9,154 bases of DNA, taken from contig CALJPJ010000290.1 in the NCBI GenBank assembly GCA_937980625.1, positions 1 through 9,154 of the forward strand, read 5' to 3'. The position numbers and the translations under genes were made by a program. This document shows, piece after piece, positions 1-6,767 of the stretch (its first letter is position 1; every line of letters starts with the position of its first letter). Under the pieces are notes generated by a model, which ran no database searches, was not told the origin of the DNA, and saw nothing but the letters and a program-made list of their open reading frames with translations. This stretch comes from an uncultured Bdellovibrionales bacterium. GTDB taxonomy: Bacteria > Bdellovibrionota > Bdellovibrionia > Bdellovibrionales > UBA1609.

Positions 1-561
1 TTAACACAAAAAGCTTCAAACACTGATAAACAAAATCAATTAAAAGGCTTTCCCGGCTCATGCTGGAGTGGCACCAGTGAGCAACTGGATATTAACCGAT
101 TTTGTCAAATGAACTTAAATTTATTTAGCAATCAATTTAGAACTGCAAAAAAAAATAACTCTACAAAAAAATTAAAACCCAGCTATAATGTGAATAAGTG
201 TAATTTTGACACTCATATTTCTTTTAAAAATGGCAAAATTGTTGATGATGATATTCCACCGCAAGTGATTGACCGAGACAATGATAGCTATGTAGTTATT
301 AGTAAAAGTAATAGTTCACAAAAGACCATAGTTCCCTATATAGATATTTTTAAAAAAACAGAAGAGCTCTGCAATGAGGAAATTTTAGAAAGTTTACTTG
401 CTCCTAACGGAGTGAAGTTATTAATGAAAGGACATGTTAACCTCACCAACCAAGTTCCCTTTCATCTTTTTCGGACCTACTATCGGGAAAATCCAAATAA
501 AATTATTTATGAAACACCAGATCAAAGAAGTAATGATAAAAGCTCCCAAGGGAATAGATAA
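1..561 (+). CDS. C-terminal part of an unrecognised protein (5' end outside window)
   Basis: The frame that ends in TAA at 559-561 is open without a stop back to base 1, so this is the last 186 codons of a longer gene. The ATG at 109 is an internal Met and has no Shine-Dalgarno site. The fragment is polar, rich in Asn, Lys and Ser, with no hydrophobic segment. It has four cysteines (fragment residues 21, 35, 67 and 124), an acidic DDD turn near residue 82 and a C-terminal tail of charged and small residues. I do not recognise the family. The even cysteine number would suit an exported disulfide-bonded protein, but the N-terminus that would show a signal peptide is missing. A weak AT-only stem (584-590 with 593-599) lies just after the stop and is not a convincing terminator. 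Confidence 0.6.
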   Translation, partial: LTQKASNTDKQNQLKGFPGSCWSGTSEQLDINRFCQMNLNLFSNQFRTAKKNNSTKKLKPSYNVNKCNFDTHISFKNGKIVDDDIPPQVIDRDNDSYVVISKSNSSQKTIVPYIDIFKKTEELCNEEILESLLAPNGVKLLMKGHVNLTNQVPFHLFRTYYRENPNKIIYETPDQRSNDKSSQGNR

Positions 562-637
562 AATTTACTACACAACTCCATGATGTATTTAAAAATACAC
601 CTAGTACATTACTTTAGCCCCCACAAAGAGCTTCATT

Positions 638-820
638 GGCAAACCTATGGATAAAATTTAAATAGATCTCTTTGCTTTTTTCAGAGAACTTTTACGGCAG
701 CATCGCGTCTTCGCACTTCGTAACCCTTCAGGTGACGCAGATGCGGATACGCGAAGCGCGACACGACACTCTGAAAAAAAAGCAAAGAGATCCATTTAAA
801 TTTTATCCATAGATTTGGGC
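638..820. repeat. Long inverted-repeat element, MITE-like, with GC-rich core
   Basis: Bases 645-675 pair with 782-812 over 31 positions with one A-C mismatch (664/793). The pairing continues after a T6/A8 run of unequal length through CAGAG (682-686) with CTCTG (769-773). Weaker pairing extends outward to about 638 and 820. The core is much richer in G+C than its surroundings and also folds: bases 703-714 pair with GCGAAGCGCGA at 751-761 with one bulged base, or alternatively 700-709 pair with 734-744. The pentamer TCATT occurs just outside both ends (633-637 and 821-825) and may be a target-site duplication. There is no transposase ORF inside, so if mobile it would be non-autonomous. A large structured RNA or REP-type repeat is the alternative. 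The pairing is directly visible; mobility is inferred. Confidence 0.7.
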
Positions 821-915
821 TCATTCCAATTCAATAAAAAATATGAAAAATGTATACAAATTATATATCCAAAGAACAATTTTAATAATAGTCTTAATAT
901 ATTTACAAGAGATGT

Positions 916-919
916 GGAG
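916..919 (+). promoter_or_regulatory. Shine-Dalgarno site fixing the start of the FAD dehydrogenase
   Basis: GGAG lies six bases before the ATG at 926. The same frame is open upstream to a TTG at 815, but that codon touches the end of the inverted-repeat element, has no ribosome site, and would add 37 low-complexity residues with no family match. The site therefore decides for 926. Confidence 0.75.
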
Positions 920-925
920 ACCTTA

Positions 926-2305
926 ATGGACTTAAAAAAAATATTTTCTGAAGTACTTAATGATAATCAAGTTAGTGATCAGGCAGAAGACTTAGCTAAT
1001 TATGGCAAAGATTGGACTAAGCATTTTACTCCTAATGCTAGTTTAGTTTTATTTCCACGGAATACAGCTGAAGTGCAACTAATTATTAAGCTTTGCAACC
1101 AACACAAAATTGAAATTATCCCCTCTGGAGGCCGCACAGGTTTAAGTGCTGGAGCTACAGCCACAAATAAAGAAGTCATTTTATCTTTAGAAAAGATGAA
1201 CAAAATAAAGCAGTTCAATCCTCTTGACCAAACTCTTGAATGTGAGGCTGGTGCTATACTTGAGGATATTCAAAATACAGCTAAAGACAAAGGCTACTAC
1301 TACCCTGTTGATTTTGCAGCTAGAGGCTCATGCCAAATTGGCGGTAACTTAGCAACAAACGCTGGTGGAATTAAAGTCATTCGCTATGGTTTAACTAGAA
1401 ATTGGGTCGCTGGCTTAACTGTTGTTACCGGCTCTGGTGAAATCCTTAAAATCAATAATGGACTCATTAAAAATGCAACTGGGTATGATTTAAGACATTT
1501 ATTTATTGGCAGCGAAGGAACCTTAGGAGTTATTACTGAGGTTTTATTAAAGTTAACAACTACCCCTAAAGATTTACTAGTTATGACTTTTGCCACACCC
1601 ACTTTAGATGGCATCATGAATATTTATAAATCTTTTAGAGATTGTTTAACTTTAACTGCTTTTGAGTCTTATACTGATGTTTGTTTAAATTATGTTGAAG
1701 CAGCCGGTAGAGTTAAATCTCCCCTGCAAGAAAAAGCGCCTTATTACTTACTCATTGAATTTGAAAATACTGATGGGCAAATGGACAAAGCCATGGAAGT
1801 TTTTGAACAATGTATGGAAGCTGGCTGGATTATTGATGGTGTAATTAGCCAAAACGATCAGCAATCAAAAGATCTATGGGCATTACGTGAAGACATAACA
1901 GAAGCCACCTCAGTTAAGCATCCTTACAAAAATGACATATCTGTAAATATATCTAAGGTTCCTATATTTTTAGAACAAATGACAAAAATTATATCTGAAA
2001 AACATCCTGACTTCGAGGTCGCTTGGTTTGGTCATATTGGTGATGGTAATTTACACGTAAATATCCTAAAGCCTGATCATTTAAATAGCGATGAGTTTAT
2101 GAAAAAATGTAAAGAAGTAGATAAAGAGATGTTTGCAATGATTAAAACTTTAGGTGGTAGTGTATCGGCTGAGCACGGAGTTGGTTTAGTGAAAAAAAAT
2201 TACCTCGATCACACACGTAGTGGTGATGAAATTAAATATATGAAGCAAATTAAAAGTATTTTTGACCCCAATGGCATCTTAAACCCAGGGAAATTACTTC
2301 CTTAA
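926..2305 (+). CDS. FAD-linked D-2-hydroxyglutarate dehydrogenase-like oxidase
   Basis: A 459-residue flavoprotein of the VAO/PCMH fold that oxidises a D-2-hydroxyacid to the 2-oxoacid and passes electrons to an acceptor such as an electron-transfer flavoprotein or quinone. The FAD-binding half carries PSGGRTGLSAGA (66-77), GSCQIGGNLATNAGG (134-148) and GYDLRHLFIGSEGTLG (186-201). The C-terminal substrate domain has WALRED with Arg321, GHIGDGNLHVN (369-379) and SAEHGVG (414-420). His370, His377 and Glu416 match the metal ligands of D-2-hydroxyglutarate dehydrogenases. It ends in the usual FDPNGILNPGK. Length is normal and no key residue is missing. The GYDLRHLFIGSEGTLG and SAEHG regions resemble D-2-hydroxyglutarate dehydrogenase most; D-lactate dehydrogenase or glycolate oxidase GlcD are the alternatives. 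There is no signal peptide, so it acts in the cytoplasm or at the inner membrane face. Nearby serA supports the 2-hydroxyglutarate reading. Confidence 0.85.
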   Translation: MDLKKIFSEVLNDNQVSDQAEDLANYGKDWTKHFTPNASLVLFPRNTAEVQLIIKLCNQHKIEIIPSGGRTGLSAGATATNKEVILSLEKMNKIKQFNPLDQTLECEAGAILEDIQNTAKDKGYYYPVDFAARGSCQIGGNLATNAGGIKVIRYGLTRNWVAGLTVVTGSGEILKINNGLIKNATGYDLRHLFIGSEGTLGVITEVLLKLTTTPKDLLVMTFATPTLDGIMNIYKSFRDCLTLTAFESYTDVCLNYVEAAGRVKSPLQEKAPYYLLIEFENTDGQMDKAMEVFEQCMEAGWIIDGVISQNDQQSKDLWALREDITEATSVKHPYKNDISVNISKVPIFLEQMTKIISEKHPDFEVAWFGHIGDGNLHVNILKPDHLNSDEFMKKCKEVDKEMFAMIKTLGGSVSAEHGVGLVKKNYLDHTRSGDEIKYMKQIKSIFDPNGILNPGKLLP

Positions 2306-2344
2306 TTTAGCGTATATTTATAGCATAGTTTTGATTTTAACCTT

Positions 2345-2485
2345 ATGCTCATCTCAATAAATAATTTCTTAAATTTTAAGTTCATTTTAATCATAATGCG
2401 CGGAGTTCTCCCTCAGGGAGCTGTTTGAGCACATTATGACTTAAACAGACTTTGAATTCTGGGAATTATTTACTGAAACTGGCTT
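2345..2485. repeat. Long imperfect hairpin in the gap after the dehydrogenase
   Basis: Nested pairing spans about 140 bases of the 290-bp gap. The centre is CTCCC (2408-2412) with GGGAG (2416-2420) around a TCA loop. Next, bases 2386-2398 pair with 2432-2445, with one bulged C at 2440. Farther out TAAATAATT (2358-2366) pairs exactly with AATTATTTA (2464-2472), with partly matching sequence between and beyond. No T-run follows, so it is not a standard intrinsic terminator. It could be a structured RNA, a terminator-like processing element for the dehydrogenase transcript, or a decayed inverted-repeat insertion. It shows no sequence likeness to the 638-820 element. Confidence 0.5.
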
Positions 2486-2595
2486 TGTACTGAAATAGTG
2501 TTTGAACTTTTGCTCAACTAAAACTAAAGTGGCCCAAGACTTTTGCTAAAGAACTGGAAACACTAATATTTACTAATACTAAATAAGGCTACTAT

Positions 2596-3084
2596 ATGTT
2601 TAAATTTACTTTATTTACTTTATTTTCATTTTTTATAATTAAGGCTTCAGCACATACTCTCAACTGTAAAGTGGGTGAGTTTACTTTAAACCTAAACGAC
2701 TACGGAATTCATCATAATAGTACTCCCCGAGATATCTCAATTGGTAACCACAACCCTGCCATAATCATAGATTTTATTAAAAACGTTTTAATTACAGACC
2801 AAAACTTTAGCTTTACTGGTCAAACATTTAAAATTATTGATGGTCACATTATTAGTGCCAACTTAATTTCAGGGTCACATCCTCAACTTAAAAAATTAAT
2901 TTTTAGTTCCGACAAATCAATTTGTACAAACCTGGAAACAAAACTTATTTGCAGTTCAAATAAAACTGATGAGATGCAAGCAGAAATCAACCTTCACTTT
3001 ACTAATGCATACTCTGGAGTATTAAAAGTATACGACCAAACTAGCCATAGCTTATTCACTAAGCACCACTTTTTTTGTCAATGA
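2596..3084 (+). CDS. Small secreted four-cysteine protein of unknown function
   Basis: A 162-residue protein with a clear Sec signal peptide: Lys3, a hydrophobic run (residues 4-15) and an ASA motif at 17-19, giving cleavage before His20. The mature part is rich in beta-prone residues and has exactly four cysteines (24, 110, 119, 161), one close to each end, which suits two disulfide bonds in the periplasm or outside the cell. There is no lipobox, so it is not a lipoprotein. I do not recognise the family. The start is supported by TAAGG at 2584-2588, seven bases before the ATG. The gene stands alone after a structured gap and converges on serA with only two bases between the stop codons, leaving no room for a separate terminator. 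Two copies of ACTAATA ten bases apart (2562-2568, 2572-2578) precede it. Confidence 0.7.
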   Translation: MFKFTLFTLFSFFIIKASAHTLNCKVGEFTLNLNDYGIHHNSTPRDISIGNHNPAIIIDFIKNVLITDQNFSFTGQTFKIIDGHIISANLISGSHPQLKKLIFSSDKSICTNLETKLICSSNKTDEMQAEINLHFTNAYSGVLKVYDQTSHSLFTKHHFFCQ

Positions 3085-3086
3085 AC

Positions 3087-4292
3087 CTATTTAATTAACC
3101 TGGTACGTATAGATGTATCTAGTGAAGTGACATCTTTTTTTAACGATTGAGAGTCTTCTACATTTAAATCCATTATTAAATAACCAATGTTTTCATCTGT
3201 AGATAAAAACTGTCTATTAATATTTGCACCATACTTAGAAACAATACCATTAATTTCACCTAAAACCCCAGGCACATTTTTATGAATATTAACTAGGCGA
3301 TGACCGCTAGTTTGGCTAGGAACATCAATGTTTGGAAAATTAGTGGCCCCAATGCTTTGACCTTTTTTTAAATAGCCAGTTAAGCTCGTTGCTACTTCAA
3401 TACCAATGTTATATTGAGCTTCTTCGGTACTCCCACCAATGTGTGGAGTTAAAATAACATTATTTAAACCCTGTAATTCACTGGTAAAAGATTCCTTATT
3501 ACTTTTAGGTTCTTTAGGATAAACATCAACAGCAGCACCAGCTAAATGATTCTCTTTTAATTTTTTTGCTAAAGCAGAGATATCTACGACGGAACCTCTA
3601 CTTGCATTAATCAAATAGCTTCCCTTTTTCATTTTACTTAATTGCTCTAGACCCATCATATTTTTAGTTTGTTCAGTTTCAGGAACATGAAGACTGACAT
3701 AATCACTAGTTGATAACAATTGGTTTAAACTATCTAAAGAGTTTGCATTACCTAATGGTAATTTTTTAATGATATCAAAGTATTGGACATTCAAGCCCAT
3801 AGCCTCAGCAAGAATACTCAATTGGGTACCTATGTGACCATAACCAACAATACCTAATGTTTTTCCACGCACTTCATTTGAACCTGTAGCGGACTTATCC
3901 CAAACACCGTCATGGGCTTTTTTACTTCGATCGCAAATTTGTCTGGAAAGACTAACCATAAGTGACACAACTAACTCAGCAACACTCCTTGTGTTACTAT
4001 AAGGGGCATTAAAAACTGGCACTCCAAAACTATTTGCTGTTACTAAATCAACTTGATTAGTGCCAATACAAAAACAGCCTATTGTTTTAACATTTATGCT
4101 AGATTCAAGAACGTCAGAAGTCATTTGAGTTTTAGAGCGGATACCTATAGCATCGAACTGATTAATTTTATCTTTAAGCTCTTGGTTGGAATAGGCTGAT
4201 AATTCACGCTTAACTTCAAAACCTTCATTTTGCAATGTTTCCACTGCAACAGGATGAATTCCCTCTAGTAATAAAATCCGATGTGAACTCAT
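3087..4292 (-). CDS. serA: D-3-phosphoglycerate dehydrogenase
   Basis: The first enzyme of serine synthesis: NAD-dependent oxidation of 3-phosphoglycerate to 3-phosphohydroxypyruvate in the cytoplasm. The 401 residues align throughout with the short E. coli type (410 residues). The NAD-binding loop is GYGHIG (150-155), followed by Asp173 for the ribose. Catalytic residues are Arg232 in NASRG, Glu261 and His284 in TPHIGGS. The segment GCFCIGTNQVDL (72-83) and the stretch after NAPYSNTRSVAE are typical. A C-terminal ACT domain (about 331-401) keeps His337, Asn339 and Asn357, equivalent to serine-binding residues of E. coli SerA, so feedback inhibition by serine is likely. An AGGGGG Shine-Dalgarno site (complement of 4301-4306) lies eight bases before the ATG. 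Enzymes of this type can also reduce 2-oxoglutarate to D-2-hydroxyglutarate, which links it to the gene at 926-2305. It is transcribed away from the response-regulator operon. Confidence 0.95.
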   Translation of the reverse strand: MSSHRILLLEGIHPVAVETLQNEGFEVKRELSAYSNQELKDKINQFDAIGIRSKTQMTSDVLESSINVKTIGCFCIGTNQVDLVTANSFGVPVFNAPYSNTRSVAELVVSLMVSLSRQICDRSKKAHDGVWDKSATGSNEVRGKTLGIVGYGHIGTQLSILAEAMGLNVQYFDIIKKLPLGNANSLDSLNQLLSTSDYVSLHVPETEQTKNMMGLEQLSKMKKGSYLINASRGSVVDISALAKKLKENHLAGAAVDVYPKEPKSNKESFTSELQGLNNVILTPHIGGSTEEAQYNIGIEVATSLTGYLKKGQSIGATNFPNIDVPSQTSGHRLVNIHKNVPGVLGEINGIVSKYGANINRQFLSTDENIGYLIMDLNVEDSQSLKKDVTSLDTSIRTRLIK

Positions 4293-4366
4293 AACAAAAG
4301 CCCCCTAGCTGAACTAAATTCATTAGCTGATTGGCAAAACACTACCTTAATTACCCTGCTGAATCT

Positions 4367-4372
4367 AGTATA
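4367..4372 (-). promoter_or_regulatory. Possible -10 element for serA
   Basis: Read on the minus strand this is TATACT, one base off the sigma-70 -10 consensus, about 75 bases before the serA start. I see no good -35 hexamer at the right distance, so this is only a candidate. Confidence 0.25.
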
Positions 4373-4395
4373 AACAATTACCTTTATTTAATTTT

Positions 4396-4401
4396 TATAA
4401 T
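4396..4401 (+). promoter_or_regulatory. Possible -10 element for the response-regulator operon
   Basis: A perfect TATAAT hexamer 88 bases before the response-regulator ATG. The matching -35 position holds no clear consensus hexamer, so an activator or a weak promoter would be implied. If used, the transcript would start near 4408 and carry the leader ORF and hairpin described below. Confidence 0.35.
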
Positions 4402-4445
4402 TATTGATCTTCTTAATGATTAAGTACAAACTGGAGGTCTAAATA

Positions 4446-4468
4446 TATGCCCAAAAAGCTTGGGCATA
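4446..4468 (+). promoter_or_regulatory. Perfect 9-bp stem-loop in the leader of the response regulator
   Basis: TATGCCCAA pairs perfectly with TTGGGCATA around the five-base loop AAAGC. It ends 21 bases before the regulator ATG. No T-run follows, so it is not a terminator. It could be an RNA hairpin controlling translation, because it covers the start codon of the leader ORF, or a dyad operator for a DNA-binding protein. The sequence symmetry is certain; the role is open. Confidence 0.6.
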
Positions 4469-4518
4469 ACTTCACTAAGGTAAGTACTTATGAGTTTAAA
4501 AGCCCTAGTCGTAGATGA
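4447..4518 (+). CDS. Possible 23-residue leader peptide overlapping the regulator start
   Basis: An ATG at 4447 follows GGAGG (4433-4437) by nine bases, a stronger Shine-Dalgarno site than the regulator's own AAGG at 4477-4480. The ORF runs 23 codons to TGA at 4516-4518 and so overlaps the first 29 bases of the regulator gene in another frame. The peptide is basic (MPKKLG at its start, two Arg at its end) with no known motif. Its first codons lie within the perfect hairpin. If translated, it could couple or hinder translation of the regulator. Chance is the alternative, because short ORFs of this length are common. Confidence 0.3.
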   Translation: MPKKLGHNFTKVSTYEFKSPSRR

Positions 4519-5815
4519 TGATGAATTAATGACGGCAACAATTACTGAAATGATGCCCAATGGCTGGCAGGCCGATTGCTACAATAAACCCGAGCTTGTT
4601 CCGTTAGATAAAAAGTATCATTGTGCATTTGTAGATATGCACTTGTCTGGTGATTTAAATATTAATGACGGTTGTGAGTTTATTAAAGTTTTAAAGACTA
4701 ACCACCCTAAACTTGAGGTGACCGCTATATCTGGTGACCTCAATCAAAAAACCATGGAGCTTGCTCTTGAGTCTGGTGCTCAAAGATATTTAGCTAAGCC
4801 ACTCAACCAAAAATATTTTGTGTCGATACTAAAACAAATTGAAAGTTTTCATTTATTAATTTCAACAAGCCAAAGAAGCCATAATCCATTAAATAAATCT
4901 TGGGTGGGTAATAGCCCAGCCTTTTTAGACGTGACCAAAAAAATTGCTCAATATAAACATGAGCCTGGCCCCTTACTCATTGAGGGTGAAACTGGCACGG
5001 GAAAAGAAGTGGCCGCTAAACTATTACGCAGCTCAGATATCTCCCCTTTTGTTGCTATTAATGTGGCTGAAGTTCCAGAAAGCCTGTTTGAATCAGAGTT
5101 TTTTGGACATATCAAAGGCGCTTTTACAGGGGCTAATAATAATAAAATGGGCCTTATTGAAGCCGCTGATGGTGGAGATTTATTTATTGATGAAATTGAA
5201 GCTCTGCCTTTAACTGCACAAGTAAAACTTCTGCGATTTTTGCAAGAACAAGAAATTAGAAGAGTTGGCTCTCCTGAAGTTATTAAAGTCAATGTTAGAG
5301 TTATTATTGCCACAAATAAAAACTTAGACGAAATGGTCAAAAATAATGAGTTCCGAGAAGATTTACTTTGGCGAATAAATGGCAAGAAACTAATAATTCC
5401 ACCACTTAGAGAACGAAAACAAGACATAGAAGAACTCACCAAACAATTTTTAAGTGAACTTGTTCCATTTAAATCTATTTCACCAGAGGCACTTAATAAG
5501 CTAAAACAACATACGTGGCCTGGTAATATTAGAGAGCTCAGGCGCACACTTGAAAAAATTGTTAGCATAGCTCCTTTGCCAATTATTCGGCCAGAAGATA
5601 TCGATAACTTTGTAATTTTATCTGAACCATTATTCACAGGCCCTGATTCCGAATTAACTTTAAGCGCTCAGCTTGCAAATGTTGAGAAATTAATTATTGA
5701 ACGCATGCTCCACCAACATAAAAATATTGATATTGTTGGAGAAAAACTAGATGTTTCCAGGTCTAATTTGTATAAAAAGATCAAAGAACATGACATTAAA
5801 TGGAAAAATAACTAA
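4490..5815 (+). CDS. NtrC-family sigma-54 response regulator
   Basis: A 441-residue activator of sigma-54 RNA polymerase. The receiver domain (1-120) has acidic Asp9-11, phospho-acceptor Asp49, Ser81 and Lys103. Its loop after Asp49 is about four residues longer than usual and lacks the common Pro. The AAA+ domain (about 138-360) has Walker A GETGTGKE (166-173), the sigma-54-contacting GAFTGA (210-215), Walker B LFIDE (231-235), sensor I near IIATN, arginine-finger candidates Arg289 and Arg295, and WPGNIREL (343-350). A Fis-type helix-turn-helix closes the protein (about 396-437). All expected parts are present, so it should be functional. TAA at 4481-4483 in the same frame fixes the start at 4490. 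Its stop overlaps the next start (TAATG), implying coupled translation with the CdsA-like gene. No histidine kinase is in the window, so the partner and signal are unknown. Confidence 0.92.
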   Translation: MSLKALVVDDDELMTATITEMMPNGWQADCYNKPELVPLDKKYHCAFVDMHLSGDLNINDGCEFIKVLKTNHPKLEVTAISGDLNQKTMELALESGAQRYLAKPLNQKYFVSILKQIESFHLLISTSQRSHNPLNKSWVGNSPAFLDVTKKIAQYKHEPGPLLIEGETGTGKEVAAKLLRSSDISPFVAINVAEVPESLFESEFFGHIKGAFTGANNNKMGLIEAADGGDLFIDEIEALPLTAQVKLLRFLQEQEIRRVGSPEVIKVNVRVIIATNKNLDEMVKNNEFREDLLWRINGKKLIIPPLRERKQDIEELTKQFLSELVPFKSISPEALNKLKQHTWPGNIRELRRTLEKIVSIAPLPIIRPEDIDNFVILSEPLFTGPDSELTLSAQLANVEKLIIERMLHQHKNIDIVGEKLDVSRSNLYKKIKEHDIKWKNN

Positions 5816-6759
5816 TGGAAAATAGTACCTGGCTAGAGCCTCTTTTTATTCGAACATCCTTAGTTGCCTGTGGGTTTTTAGCTATAGCTTATTTATTTTT
5901 TCATATTATCAGTAAGGTAAAACCAAATAAATATTTAAGCCTAAAAGCAAGCTTTATAAGTTGGCTAGTTGTGGCGCCTATATTATTTCTTTTAGCTGGA
6001 TCGCCATCACCCATCCCCTTAGCTGCAATTATTTTGGTTTGTATTTATAGCGCAAAAACATTTTTTAGAATGTCTGGCATGTATCACAGAAGTATGTTTG
6101 TGCTCACTTGTTATTCTTTTATTTTTTTGCAAGGGTACTTTATATATAAAGGCTACGGCACCTCTATTTTACATATCACTCCAATGATATTTTTATCTGT
6201 AATTTGCTTAATCCCAATTATATCTGATCAGTTTGAGCATATGATTCAGTATACAGGTTTATCTTTGCTCTCATTTTTATTTTTTGGCTGGGGGCTCATT
6301 CACTTTGGCCTTTTACTTGGCTTTGATAAAGGCATCTATATTGCTTTATACTTAATCATACTCTCTGAGTTTAATGATGGGATTTATAAATTAGTTAACT
6401 TGGAGTGGGGAAAAATTAAACCACTAAAGCAATTAGCTCCGCGCTTAAGTGTTGAAGCCTTATTAATATCTTCAGCGCTCACCTTGCTCGTGGCTTGGGC
6501 TCTAAGAAGTAGCCTACCTATTAGAACTGAAGTCTATTGGGCTTCAGCTGGAATTATAGTTTCTGTTTTTGGTCGCCTGGGATCTTTACTTATGTCTATG
6601 ATACGAAAAGACCTAGGGATTAAAGATAGTGGAAATATTTTTATAATCGGGAAAGATGATATTTTAGCTCGAGTCGATAAGCTTATTTTTGTTGCTCCAG
6701 CCATTTATTATTTGTTTACTTTTTTAAACTCTGAATCTTTTTCCAGAATTTTTTCTTAG
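5815..6759 (+). CDS. Divergent CdsA-like phosphatidate cytidylyltransferase family membrane protein
   Basis: A 314-residue integral membrane protein with about eight to ten hydrophobic segments. The C-terminal part matches CDP-diglyceride synthetases: SMIRKDLGIKDSG (261-273), then ILARVD (283-288) and a final membrane helix. The stretch FNDGIY (186-191) followed by WGKIKP resembles the FND and GK region of the family, especially the larger YnbB-like branch. True CdsA makes CDP-diacylglycerol from phosphatidate and CTP. Here several conserved features differ: the usual GD before the signature Ser is Gly-Ser (256-257), HGG is replaced by Lys-Asp-Asp (280-282), LDRID reads LARVD, and the SPKKTWEG block is not recognisable. 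Asp288 is kept. It may have changed or lost activity, so the family call is firmer than the reaction. It overlaps the regulator gene by one base and precedes an acyltransferase, which fits a lipid role. Confidence 0.7.
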   Translation: MENSTWLEPLFIRTSLVACGFLAIAYLFFHIISKVKPNKYLSLKASFISWLVVAPILFLLAGSPSPIPLAAIILVCIYSAKTFFRMSGMYHRSMFVLTCYSFIFLQGYFIYKGYGTSILHITPMIFLSVICLIPIISDQFEHMIQYTGLSLLSFLFFGWGLIHFGLLLGFDKGIYIALYLIILSEFNDGIYKLVNLEWGKIKPLKQLAPRLSVEALLISSALTLLVAWALRSSLPIRTEVYWASAGIIVSVFGRLGSLLMSMIRKDLGIKDSGNIFIIGKDDILARVDKLIFVAPAIYYLFTFLNSESFSRIFS

Positions 6760-6767
6760 GATGCAAC

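Larger units (their letters stand above)
562..925. other. 364-bp intergenic gap, mostly occupied by an inverted-repeat element
   Basis: No convincing gene lies here. The gap separates the unrecognised gene from the FAD dehydrogenase. Its middle half is the long inverted repeat described separately. The stretch 821-915 is very AT-rich and must carry the dehydrogenase promoter if that gene has its own. The possible -10 sequences I see (TATACA at 853-858, TAATAT at 895-900) lack good -35 partners, so I do not call a promoter. Confidence 0.6.

Noticed and set aside
69..83. TGGCAC resembling a sigma-54 -24 element
   Set aside because: It lies within the open frame of the first gene and no TTGC follows at the right distance.
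584..599. A hairpin after the first gene as a terminator
   Set aside because: The stem is almost all A-T, the loop is only two bases, and no T-run follows.
815..925. A 37-codon N-terminal extension of the FAD dehydrogenase from a TTG at 815
   Set aside because: It begins at the edge of the inverted-repeat element, has no ribosome site, and encodes low-complexity sequence; GGAG before the ATG at 926 is far better.
2345..2428. A 27-codon hydrophobic ORF from the ATG at 2345
   Set aside because: There is no Shine-Dalgarno site and it lies inside the imperfect hairpin, so it is most likely chance.
2531..2548. A sigma-54-like TGGCCC...TTGCT before the secreted-protein gene
   Set aside because: The GG to GC spacing is 12 bases, not the strict 10 required for sigma-54.
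4331..4346. TTGGCA as a sigma-54 or -35 element for the regulator operon
   Set aside because: The -12 position reads CC instead of GC and no -10 hexamer lies 17 bases downstream.
4948..5637. A 229-codon minus-strand ORF
   Set aside because: It is the shadow of the highly conserved AAA+ domain on the other strand, with composition typical of an antisense frame. The same holds for the other shadow frames inside the dehydrogenase gene.
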